From: Whalleya microplaca | Lineage: Eukaryota; Ascomycota; Sordariomycetes; Xylariales; Xylariaceae | Assembly: GCA_022497155.1 (NCBI GenBank) | Contig: MU385724.1 | Location: 372,001-436,000 of the forward strand | Length of the DNA stretch: 64,000 bases | Direction of reading: 5' to 3' | In this document: positions 23,861 to 36,500 of the stretch, one piece after another | Layout of the letters: every line of letters begins with the position of its first letter | Position numbering within the stretch: the stretch's first letter is position 1 | Translations under genes and position numbers: made by a program | Notes under the pieces: generated by a model | What the model saw: the letters and a program-made list of their open reading frames with translations, nothing else | The model's database searches: none | What the model was told of the DNA's origin: nothing

Positions 23861-23911
23861 TTTTTTTGCGGTCCCGGCGTTAAGGGCTGTCCGGGGTGGG
23901 GTGCTATATGG
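23861..23911 (-). repeat. Right TIR of pogo element (51 bp)
   Basis: Reverse complement of the left TIR with one mismatch, followed by the TA target copy at 23,912-23,913. It retains long CpC/CpG-rich stretches that are poor RIP targets, which may explain its preservation. Confidence 0.95.
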
Positions 23912-23913
23912 TA

Positions 23914-26900
23914 GTTTATATTATTATCGATAATAGTTTTAAAGAAGTCGACCGAAAAAATTAAAGTGCTTATAGTCGGTATATAATTTACGGAAGAGAG
24001 CCCGAGATACTTAGCGGCGGTAACATTTTTTATATATAGTTAATAAGCTTAAGCTAATTTATAATAAAAACTAAAGGATAAGTAGTTTTTGCTTATAGCT
24101 ATTTAATATAGCTCGGACTCGGAGCCGAAAACACTAATTACCTTAGATAAAAATATATTAATATTTACGAAAGAAAAACGTTATAGACGCTATAATTTAT
24201 AAAAATTTATTTCCGGGAAAAGCTAGTCGCTTTTTTAAAGCTCCCGTTAGCCGGGCTAAAAAATTGCCAAATAATTACCGACAAATTTGCCAGAAACTAT
24301 AGGTTATTAAAATATGTAACCGCAAATATTAAACCGTAAAAATAAGTTACTAATTATTTAAAAAAGTAATAATTTTAATAAGCTTATTTTTTTCTAGATT
24401 ACTATATATTTTATCTCGTAATTTTAGAAATTAATTAAGCCCGGCCTTTTTTTAGTAAGCCCCGCTTTACTAAAAAATACAGCCTTCTTTTTTAGCTAAT
24501 AAAAAAGCTACTTTCCCGGCATACCGGTAGGCTAGCTATAGTAAAATAGCGGTATAAAAAAGCTTATATTTCCGATATTTATTTAATAACTAATTAAAAG
24601 GAATCGCTACTGGTATAAAAAAGGCTATATATATATAACGTTAAAGAAATTATAGCAGCTTTATAATTACCTAAATAACTTAAAGCGTAAGAAATACGCT
24701 TTAAAGGCTTATTAAAAATAGCTTAATATTAAAGCCGAATAAGTTAAACGTATTAAAATTTTTAATATATTATCCGAAAAGATTAAGCTATTTTTTATAA
24801 GCGGCATCTAAAGTAATTAGTAAATTTAATAGTAGGATAATCGTTAACTGAAATGCGATTTAAAATTTGAGATTTCGATATTATCGGTAGTTTTTAACGA
24901 TATAAAACGATCGTATTAAAATTTGTATAAAATATAAAAGAAGTGGGGGCAAATAAATATTTTAGGTTATATAAAATATAACGTAAAAAGGTATGTTTAA
25001 AAAAGTGCTATAAGATATAGTAGGAATATAATCGAATTAGTATTAATTAAAAGCCTAAAAGATCTTTTAAAATTACGTACGGCATTTTATTATTAGAAAA
25101 GTTACTTTCGTTTATTAGTAAAATATATTAATAAGAAGTACCTTATTTATTTATATTTTTAGTAGTTAAATTAGTTAGTTAGTTTATTAAATTAAATACT
25201 CCTTTCTAGGTTTAAGATAAAAAAAAGGTATAAGTTATATTAATTAAATTTAATTTTAGTTATATATATAATTAGGTAAATGGTTATGCGCATAGATTAT
25301 TTAGCCTAATTATTACGTATGTTTAGTAACTTAGCTAACGGTTGAAATTATTAGCTTAGGCAGTTAAAACTACTGGGTTAATATAACTTAATTAGATATA
25401 GTTAAATAGTTTAAGTACTTATCCCGCGGTATTTTTTACTAATAAATAAATATATATATCTTACATTTTTAACTCCCGTATAATTTATTTAATATTTTTT
25501 AAACCTTTTTAATAATTTATATTATAATATTTAATTAGCTCCGATTTTTTTAAAACTGCAATAAAATTTAAACGTACTCGTTTTTTTATTTTATTTTATT
25601 TAATCTAACTTTTAATAAAAAATCAATTTTTTTATATATAGGTTCGATTTTTTAGGGGCAACCTAATTTAACGCCTCCCTTTTAACCTCCCTAACTTTCT
25701 TAAATTACTTTCTGCCGGCGCCGTTAATAAAGAAGGTATAAGGCTATTTATAATATATCTTATTACTCGGCCTTTAATAGTTATTAGTAGCTAACTTACT
25801 CGCCGCCGCTACTAAAGAGGCTTATTATATAAAGATCTTTCCTTATATTATTATTTTCCCGGGCCGGCTATATTAAAGGTATTATATCCTTTTGTAGCGC
25901 TAATACCTATGGAATTAAAGCTATTACTATATCCTCGGCTATACTATAAATACTTACCGGTAGCAGCTATATTTTATTTACGTTTTTTTATTACCGAGGT
26001 ACTACTTTAGAATTAAGTTTTAGCAATAATTTTATAGCTTTATTTAATAATAGTTAGTTACTTTTTCGAGTTTATTAATAACTATATATATAGCTTAATT
26101 TTAATAAAATTACAACTTTTAGTAGCCCCAAAATTATATGCTAATAAAGCAAGCTATATTTTTATAAATATATATATATATATTTTGCTTATACTTATCG
26201 ACTATTTAACGTATTTTTAGCTAGCTAATATTATTTAAATATTATATAAAGAGCCCGATAATTAAAATAATAACAAAAGTTTATTATTATTAATACCTTG
26301 TTATAGTTTCGAATTTAATTTTCTTGCTTTTTATTATAGCGGATTATATGGTGATTTTTAAGAGATATATTATTAATAATTTCTTTAGGACTAATAGTTC
26401 TGGAAAATAGCTATTTAAAAAGGACAAATATTTGTTTTAGCTTATTAAGGGCGTTCTTAACACTCCCTAGCCAACTTTTGACTGAATTTTTTTTTAACCC
26501 GATCGAACGTTACTTTTATTATTTAATAAAGCTGCTTTAAATTTGCAAATCGATTTTTTAAGAACTTTTTTAAGAAGCCGCGAGACTATTTAATTCTCCT
26601 TATTTTTCTAATGCCGAAATTCCGGTGCTATTTTATTACAAACTCGGCAAATTTATAAATAATAAAATAATAAGTATCTTTTAAATAACTAATAATCGGC
26701 TGCTAATATAAGAACTCTTATAAAATAACCTGCCTTCTAAAAGGCCTTTCTCGTAACTAAATAAATTGCGGCCTTCCAAATACTAAGAGGTAGATATAAT
26801 TAAGCCTCGTTACGTATTATAAAAATGAGCCTTTAGGCTTACGCCGATACCTTAAATTAACTTAAAACTTAGGAACTATATACCTTTATAGCTTACAAAC

Positions 26901-28740
26901 GTTTTTTTTAAGCGTATAATATACTATTAATATTATTTTTATATTTTCGACCTAACCTTAACTTAGCTAAGCTAACGTAACTATAGATAGGCCGGTAGCT
27001 AATAGTACATATACCCTCCTAAAGACGAATTTTACAGTCTTAAGCATCTAATAGTTTGGCAGCGTATTAGCCTACTTAAAGATCTTTTAGGTTATCGACT
27101 TTACGGATATTAATAACTAACTATTTTATTATAAAAAGCTATTAAAGGCTATTATTAATTATCTAATTACTTTATTAGGCGGGCTATAAAAGGTTATAGA
27201 TAATTTAAAAAGTAACTTTATATTACTATTAAATTAGACTATTATTAAAATAGCAATTGCCTTTTTTTTTATATTCTTTCGTTCTTTCTTAGTTTTTTTA
27301 TCTTTTTATATTAAAGGCCTTACTTTTTTCTTTATTATTGCTTTTTTATTATATATTTACTCGATATTAAAGTTCCCTTTTTATTTTTTCTTTTATTATT
27401 GCCTTTTTATTATATACTTACCCGAAATTAAATTTCCTTTTCTTTTTTTTCTTATCTTTTTTCCTCCCTTATTTTTTCCTTTTTATCTTTCCTTTTATAT
27501 CTTTTTATTATCCCAGTTTTAATAAATTAAAAAAGCATTAATTAAATAAGCTATTACATTAATATACCACCTTTTTTCTATTTATCTCGAGCCATTCCTA
27601 TAATGCCGGCAACTTAAAAAATATACCTTATATTAAAAAAGGTATAAAGTCTAATAAAAGGGTAGGCAGACTATTTTAACTATTTATTACTATATTAATT
27701 TAATTATTATAGAACTTTTACCTTACTATTATAGCTAATACTTAAAAAGCGTACGCTATTATTTCGCTATATATTACTATCTATAAGGACTATTTTCGAT
27801 TTTTTTAAGCTATTTTAAATTAATCGCAGCTATAAACTATTTATTTCCAGTAAAAGTTTTATTGCGAGTTTAAATTTAATAAGTTTATATTTCTATCTAT
27901 TAATATACTTCCCGTTTTTTATATCGAAAACTATAATAAATTTAATTATAGACGTTATTTTATAATATATAAGAAATGTTTTAACTAAATAATATAGCGG
28001 CTATACGGGATACTCTCGTTTTAATTATATAGGTACTATTTATAAATACTAATTCGGAAAATTCTATTTCTTTTGGTATAATTCGCGAGACAAAATCCTA
28101 ATATTATAACACTCGAGATTAAAGGGCCTAACCTCCCTAACTTTAGCTTTTATAATTTACCTAGCGTTTTTTTATCTCCCGAAAAGAAAAAAAATAAGTA
28201 TATTATATAAGCTATCGAAAGCCTTATTTATAAATATATTTAACGGAAGAAAGTAATTATTATATAGGCACTATTTATAATTGCCACTCGGAAAATTCGA
28301 TTTTTTTTAATATTATTTATAAGGCGAAAACTATAGATCACACTATTAACGTAATAATAAAGCCGACTAGCTTCCGTTTTAAAACACTGCCGTATATATA
28401 ATAAAAAGGTTAATAACCTTTTTAATTTCTTATTATTATTACTGTCTAATTATTATAGGACTATTACTTAAAATAGCCGGCTACCGGCAGTCCTACTAAA
28501 GTTAAAGTTTTTTATAGCGGAAAAAATAAAGACTTTAATAGCCAATCGATAATTATATTTTTAACTAGCTCTCGCGAGTAAATTTAAAAGAACGGACATT
28601 CAATATTACCTTAAAAAATAAGAAAAGCTACTAGAAATATATATTACTAAAACCGCAAAACTTATAGAAAAGGTTGCGATTTAAGCTCTCGAGGATTTTT
28701 TTAAGCTGCTTAGGCGCTATATAATATTTAAAGAATATTA
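23914..28740. other. RIP-degraded DNA, no identifiable gene
   Basis: AT-rich sequence. Plus-strand frames just right of the pogo element look like the continuation of those left of it. Around 25,640-25,990 and 27,000-27,500 GC-bearing patches and pyrimidine-rich runs occur, but no domain could be recognised. Confidence 0.6.
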
Positions 28741-28743
28741 TAA

Positions 28744-28863
28744 TTACCTAAAGAAGTTTATTAATAAGGCTGTCGTCCGGTAAAGTAGGCTTTTAATCGG
28801 CATTACCTTAAGGAGTTTATTAATAAGGCCGTTATCCGGTAAAGCGGGCTTTTAATCGATATA
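28744..28863 (+). repeat. 60-bp tandem duplication, 2 copies
   Basis: Two adjacent copies about 60 bp long share TTATTAATAAGGC, TCCGGTAAAG and GGGCTTTTAATCG (with G/A and C/T differences). Probably a local duplication within a decayed transposon. Confidence 0.7.
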
Positions 28864-31800
28864 TTCGAATGCGAAAAATATCAGATGTTTATATTAAATA
28901 AAGATATATTTAATTGTTATAAAATAAAAAAGATTAAGCAAAAAGTATATATCTATAATATACCGACTTAAATTTATTACGCTTATTAAATAAGAATATT
29001 TAATTAAAAAGTTAGGGGATATATCGGAGGAAACCTTTATAAAACGAGGCTTTTTATTATTTTTATACCTTTTAATTTAATATTTTTCGTAAAAGCTATA
29101 GCGGTTATTTTATTATTATGCTCCCGTAATTTATAGTATTTTATAGAGTTAAATATACTAAAATTTAATTTTAACTAATAATATCTTTATTTTATAATAC
29201 ATTTAAATATACTCTTAAGACTACCGTACCTTAATTTCTTTATACCTACTTGTATTATAAAAGTTATTTTTTAAGACTATTAAATATAAGGAATTTATAT
29301 CAGATTTTTAATATAGTAACTAGTTATAAAGTTATTTAATATAACCTATAAATAATTTAATTACTTAAATAAATAGGTAAAAGGTATATACCTATTAGTT
29401 AATTAATTAAATTAAGTGTTAAGGTAATATATATTAGTTTAAATTAAATTTTAATACTTAGCCTTATAAAATACCTAATAAGCGATTTTTATAGCCACTT
29501 ATAATTACCTCTCCATCCCTATTATAACCACTTTAATTTAAATCGGACTATTAATTTTACTATTTATAATATAATATATTATATTATTAAATATACCTAA
29601 TCTAATATATAAAAGATACGCTTTTATACCTAATTTTATTAACCTACTTTCCTACCTTCTTTATATCTTTTAATACTTATATTTAGTCTAATATATCTTC
29701 TAAATATTATCCATACCTAACTCCCGTCTTATCGCTATATATATTACTATCGTTTTATATTGTCTCAAATGCGGGAAGGACTATATTCCTATCGGTTATG
29801 CCGTATATAATTTTATTCCCTATGCCGATACTAACTATAAAAAGCTTTAAAAAAGCATTTTCCTAGAAGTAATATAATAATATTAACTTATTTTAAAGCT
29901 ATTAGTATAATTAATAAATATAAGCTATTATAATAAAACTATTATAACGTCTATACTAATATAAATATCCCTAAGCCTTATAACCTTAAAAAAGCAATCG
30001 AAACTTACGATATTTAAATTATTTTAGACGATATTTTATAATAAGTTTTATATAAAAACAGCTACGCCATTTATAATCTAAATATTAATAACTAAAATTA
30101 AAATTTTTTCTCGATAAATATAATCTTATTACGGATTAATAAGAAGATCTAGGCACTTATATAAATAATTAAACCAAATATACCTCGCATACTCGGTATG
30201 TTATTTCTCGCATACAAAAAGTAATAAGCCGCCTTCGATATTACAATAAAAGCGGCCCGAACTTATAATAAAGACAAAAAAAAATAGGCTATACTTTTTA
30301 TACTTAAAACTGTTAGCTTATTTAAATAATAATAATGGATCGGTATAAATAATAATGCCTTTAGGGGTGCCTATAACTTTAATAGCATATAAAACGATAT
30401 AATATATATGCTAGTTTAGTTCGTTAGCGCCTAATATTAAAGCAGCGTTACTTACGCTAATACCCAGTTTATATATAAAGGCTATTAGAAATATTTAGAA
30501 TATTAATAGGTATTACGGATTAAATATAAATAAATAAACAATATATATATTAGGTTAGTTATTTTATAAATAGTTTTATTTAAAAACTCGAGATTTATTT
30601 TACCCGCCTATTATTTTAGCTATTATAATATATATATAGAATAACGAAAAGATTACGGTACGTAATAAATATTAAAGCTTTTTACTGCTAGTATTATATT
30701 TTACTTATCCCGAAACGGTCAGTTAGTTAATCCTTTTATACCCGGCTATAGCTTTTTAGCCCTTAAAATTACTTATAATTAGCAATCTTATATTAATACA
30801 ATTAGTACTTAATATATAGGCAGGGTATATAGGCAGCCCGCTAAAGTCGAGCTTTCGGCCGGCAGCTATTATTATTATATAAGTAACTCTTAAGTTTTAT
30901 AGCTTATTATATTATCGACCTTTATATTTATTTCCGTTATTTTTTTTTTTTCCCTTTCCAAATATAGCCACAGACTAAATTAGAGATATTACTAAATATG
31001 TCGTAACTATTAAAATAACTGGCCAATTTATCCAGTCGGACAAGAGTAACTATAACTCGGGGGCTAATAATTATATTAATTCGAATACTAAAGCGTTTTT
31101 AGCCTCCTTACTTATTTAAGGCCTCGAGTAATACTAAAGGTGCCTATTATAAATGCCCGATAAATAATAATAAACGTAGCTTTATATAGAAAGTTTAACG
31201 GAAAAAATCTTTTAGGTTAATTTTATAATTTAGCTGGCATATTATAATACTAAGTTAAAAATGGATAAACTAACTCGCTTTATAAGCTAAGCTTTATTAT
31301 AAGTAAATCTTAAATAGCTAAAAAGCATATTTATTAATCGCTAAAAAAAGGTCGCACAAACTATATATAAAATAATTAATAATAATTTTAAAACTAAAAT
31401 TTCTAACTGGAATAAAAATCGGAGAAAAAAACGTTAGTATATATTACACCCGTAATAATTATAATTAATATATAATAGGCATACAAATTAGCGACTTTAT
31501 ATTACGTTAATTATTAGCAAAAACTCTACGCAAATAGGTTAATACCTATCTATTATTATATTTATTAATAACCTCTTATTTATCTCAAGCGCTTATAAAT
31601 TTCTGGAGCAATATATATTTAACTACCTTATTTTTACTTTTAATAACTCGAGATATATTTTAAGCCGAAAATAAAAGCGGTAAATATATATTATATAACG
31701 CATTTTTAATAAAAACCAGAAATCTTTTACCAGATTTCCTATTTAACGCTATAGCGAAATAATATTATAAAAAATAAAATAAACCAGTGGCAATTATTTT

Positions 31801-33506
31801 AATAATATATATTAATTTAAATATTTATTTAATATCGCTTAAGATATTAAGCAATAAAATAAAACGTATTACTTATAAATTATTTAATATATATCTAAAA
31901 ATAGTCGGTAATTTTTAGTATATATTTATAAATAATATTTAGGTTTTATTAAATCCGCACTTAATTTTACGAAAATGCTATCTCGAGTTAATTAAACCAA
32001 TATTTAGTGAAATTTTAGGCTATATAATCCAAGCAAGTAAGGTATATAAAAATAATATTAAAAAGTTATTAAGATAAATAAAAGCGGTATCGATATTAGT
32101 TTTTTATTAGGCTATAAATAAAGCTATTTTATTTATATTTATAAACCTGTTTAAAGGCACTAAAATTAAAGATATATTATATAATTGAAATAAATAAATG
32201 CCAAGTTTCGAGATCGATAAATATATAGTTTTTATTCCTTAATTAACCTTTTTGCGCCCCCTAAAAAAATCTCGGTGCCTATTAATATTTCGCCTTTTCT
32301 ATTATAAATATTATATATAACTATTAGCTTCTATCGGTTACTATTAGCGTAAACTCGAATAAAATAGGCACGCTAATATATTTTCTAGCCTTATTTAATA
32401 ATTTATTATAAGGCTGTCCGGGAATTTTCGAAAGGGATATTTTTTTTAAATGTTTGTATTTCGAAAGGCTATATATAAGTTATTAGTTAATATTCTTAGA
32501 CTTTTTTTTCTTCCTTTAATTATTTAACCCTAATATATAAATAAAGTACGTACTATTTAAATTTAGTTATAAAATAACCGGGATAAATTTTTAACTGTAT
32601 TTAATTGCTTAAATTAAAAGATAAATTCGCAAAAATTAAATCGCTCGATAAGTAAACTTTACTAAAGTATATTTTATTAATTTATAAAAGGGGTATCCGG
32701 GATAATATATAAAGTGGTAAAATAACATTAGCTTTTTATAAGACGCGATAATATAAAATTAGGCTATAACTAAAGTAATAATTAATATAATATAACGAGT
32801 CGAGTTTTATTAGGCAGCATTTTAGCGCTTTTGGTTAAAGTGGGCACTTATTACAGTTATGGTTAAAGGCTGTGGCGGATATATAAGCAGATAAAATTTA
32901 CTACCTAGATAGGTGTATATACTCCGTACTATATCGCTTCTAAGCTAAAAGAAAGTACTAATAGCGAGGCTAAAATATTAAAGGTAGTTACGATTATTAT
33001 TTATTCGATATTATAAAATAATAATTATCTAAAGAGGTTTTTATCTAAAGCTAAAGGGTAATGTTAAAGTGGTTTATGCCCTTTTTACTACCTAAATTAG
33101 TCGGCGCTTAAAGAATATATAGCTGGAATAAATTTAAATTACAGTAAATCTTCGGCTTAAGCCTAACGGAAGGCTTTTATTATAAGCGTAAGTGCCTTAA
33201 GGCGTTTATAAAGCGGGTTATAGCTAGTAATAAGCTCTATATAAAATTATATAATATCCGATTAATAAACCTTTTTAACTTTTTTAAAAACTTAATTCTA
33301 TAGGAACGAAAATATAGATTATATAATAGAAAAAAAAACATCATTTTTGCTATTATAAAAGTGACTAAAACTAAAGAAAGGAAAGTTTTATTAGTATATA
33401 TAAATACGACCTAATAGCGCTTATATTAATAATAAAAAAAATACGTATTATAAATATATATCGGCGATATAAGGCTAAAGGTAATACAAGCTTATATATA
33501 GCTGCT
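28864..33506. other. RIP-degraded DNA, no identifiable gene
   Basis: AT-rich DNA with stops in all frames. I saw no terminal repeats and could not assign any decayed frame. Confidence 0.6.
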
Positions 33507-33507
33507 G

Positions 33508-33540
<33 letters not shown>
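33507..33540. repeat. (TA)n microsatellite
   Basis: Roughly 16 uninterrupted TA dinucleotides within already AT-rich DNA. Probably slippage in RIP product sequence. Confidence 0.85.
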
Positions 33541-33544
<4 letters not shown>

Positions 33545-36500
33545 CTTTATTACTTTTTTATATATTTTCTTTGCATTAATTAAGTTACTATATTCCTTAT
33601 TACTTTATTCTATATTAATAAATTATTGTTTCGTATTTTTATTATTTAATTTTTTAAGTATAGATAAAGAAATACCGTATATAATAATAACAAATGGCTT
33701 ATAAAATTTGCTGTTTTTTTTATCGTTAAAGCTAGAAGCTTTATAGCTTTTTTTGTTTTTTTTTTTCCCTTATCTTAGCAAGAGTAAGGCTATTATTTAC
33801 TTTAAACCACTATAAAAAAAGCTATTATAAAACATAACGGAAAAACGATATAGTAATTGCTAACCTGATATTAAGAATACCTTATATTATAAAGGTATTA
33901 TATATAGTTTTCAGATATTATAGCTAACTGGTTTATATACGTAATCCTATAGGGAAAATATATAGCCGCCTCTTTATATACAAAGAGCTATAGTAAGCTA
34001 TAAGTGCTGGAATTCTAATATAAAGTTATTATATCTATAAAGGCAGCTATATTAGGCGTTTATTAAGTATAGTTAATATATAAAAACCTGCGTTTAGCTT
34101 AAGAGTGGTTTCTTAAAAAGGAAAAATCGCTTATATCTTTATAGCTTATAACTGGGAGTAACATTATTAGTAAAGTTACAGCTAGCTTATATATAGAATT
34201 ATTAATTAATATTTTAATTAAAATCGGCTACGTATTATTTTTTCTATTTGTAATAAAGGCCCGGCCTTAAAATATACCTTTATTAAATAGCTCTAGTTAT
34301 ATATTAATTACATTTGTAAAATAATTAGTATAAAATTATTATATTAAAAGCTGCCGAAAAGTTTTATCGACTTTTAACGTAAACCCAGCCGGAAGTGCTT
34401 TCGGGGAAGACTACTACTAATTATATTAAACAAATAGTTTTAATATAATCTTTTAATATCTTTTAAAATATATTTTATAATAACTATATTATATAAAACG
34501 TTAAAATAGTAAATCTTATGACGCTAAGAATCGGGAATAAAAGTAATCGAAAGCTCGGAATTACGTTCGATATTAAAATATAATATAAATCTGTTTTATT
34601 TTTAGGCCTAACTATATTTTATATTATATTATTAATTAGAAGTTAATTATAATAAACGCCCGATAATATAATAAACTGATATATATTTAAATATTTATAT
34701 TAAATAAAAAAAAGATATACCTGGAATAAAATAAATATATAAATTAAATATAATAGGTTAATAAATAAACCTTTATATTAAATATTATCCTAATTTATAA
34801 TAAACTATAGATAGTAAAATAGCTTTTCGCTAGCATTATATTCCGAATTTTATCGAAATAATATAGACGGTAATATATAATAATTAATATTTCTAACAAA
34901 TAGTAACAATAATATTAAATCTAGCAATTAAATAAACGTTTTTAATACGAAACTTTTTTTTCCGGTTTAATATAGGATTTAATAAAATAATAAACCGGAT
35001 AAAAATTAAACGTTTATTAAATAATATATATAGAGATAATAAACTGCCGAGAAGCTTATAGCTAACCTAATTAAGGGGTGGTAACATACTGATATTTTAT
35101 TAAAAATAGTCAGTTTTAACCTATATTATAATTTAGAAAAAATAAACTTAGGCACCTATCCGATTAGTTGACATACGGTATAGCGTATTTCTAAAGCCTT
35201 AACTACTAATAAAACCTGCTTAATATTTCGTTTTAAAATTACCTAATCTAATATAATCGGAATAGCTATACAGCAAATGGTTTTATTTTATTAATAAAAA
35301 AGGAATATTAAAATACATGCTTTTATATTATAGCCTAATAAAATAAAGGTAAGTGGTTTACATAATTATATAATACGCCTCGGTAAGTCCTAATTAGCTA
35401 AAAGATTCCAAAAGATTAAAAACTATCGATAAATTATTTTAACGGGACGGGAAAATAAAAAAGGAGAAAAATATTATCTGGATTTTAGCGACGCTAACAG
35501 CTAACGCGTTAAAATAGCCGTTTCGAAAAAGCAATAATACACCGCCCCTATATACCCGCAAAAGGTATACTAACCTATAGCTTCTTTTCCTTTTAAAGGG
35601 CCGCCTATATTAAGTAGTCTTTTATATAAGTAGATATATACGTTTTTAAATCCGGGATACGTTCGATTAAGCTTATTTAAATTGTTAATTTTCTTGTAAT
35701 TAGGTATTTCGAAAATATATACCGTATATTAAATCGAATATATACGATAAGGCAAAGGGTAATTGGACTAAGGTAACTATACCAAGCGTTTTTATATAGC
35801 CCGTAATATAATCCTTTTACTAAGCTTTATTTCTATCTTTATAACTTACTTAAGTAAATAAAAACCGATATTCTAGTTTAAATATATAAGCATTATTATT
35901 TTAATATATTTAAATATAAGCTATTCTTAACGTTTAAATAAAAGGTAATATAATTACGTATATTAAAGCAGCTTTTTAATTTAATTAAATTATAAGTTAT
36001 AATTAGCTATAATTAAAATGCACTTTAATCTGAGACGCCCTTTTTTAATAGTAAAAAAAAAGCTAGCAAATAGCCGCTATTATTTTATTAGCCTAAATAA
36101 TAATATAAATTACTAACTACTTATATTTATTACTTAACTTATACGTTAGACGCTTATAAATAAGCTAAAAAGGCGGTTATAAACTATTTTGTAACTATTT
36201 AAAATTAAAGTAATTCGCCGATAAATATTAAAATTACTTTTTAACTTACTTTATAAGTTTTAATAAAATTAAAATAAATTTTTCTTATATTTTTAAAACT
36301 TAATAAAGATATTTTTTCGGCTATTATATAAAAAATTCGCAAGATATTTAACATATTTTCTGCTATTTTATCGACTGTTTTATCTAACGATAATATACGG
36401 TAAGATAGTAAGATATTTACAACTAAATCGGCTCCCGCTAAAGCATATATTAAAAGGGCGAAAAATAAAATAAATTTCCAAAAAAATTAGACGTTTTGTT

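Larger units (their letters stand above)
21662..23911 (+). mobile_element. pogo/Fot-like Tc1-mariner transposon, RIP-inactivated
   Basis: A 2,250-bp DNA transposon with 51-bp terminal inverted repeats and a TA target duplication (21,660-21,661 and 23,912-23,913). The interior encodes a degraded pogo-type transposase on the plus strand. The two TIRs differ at a single position (C at 21,667 against T in the right repeat read outward), a CpA-to-TpA change as RIP makes. The element is clearly less mutated than the DNA on both sides, so it landed in an already degraded repeat and was RIPped later and more lightly. Confidence 0.93.
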
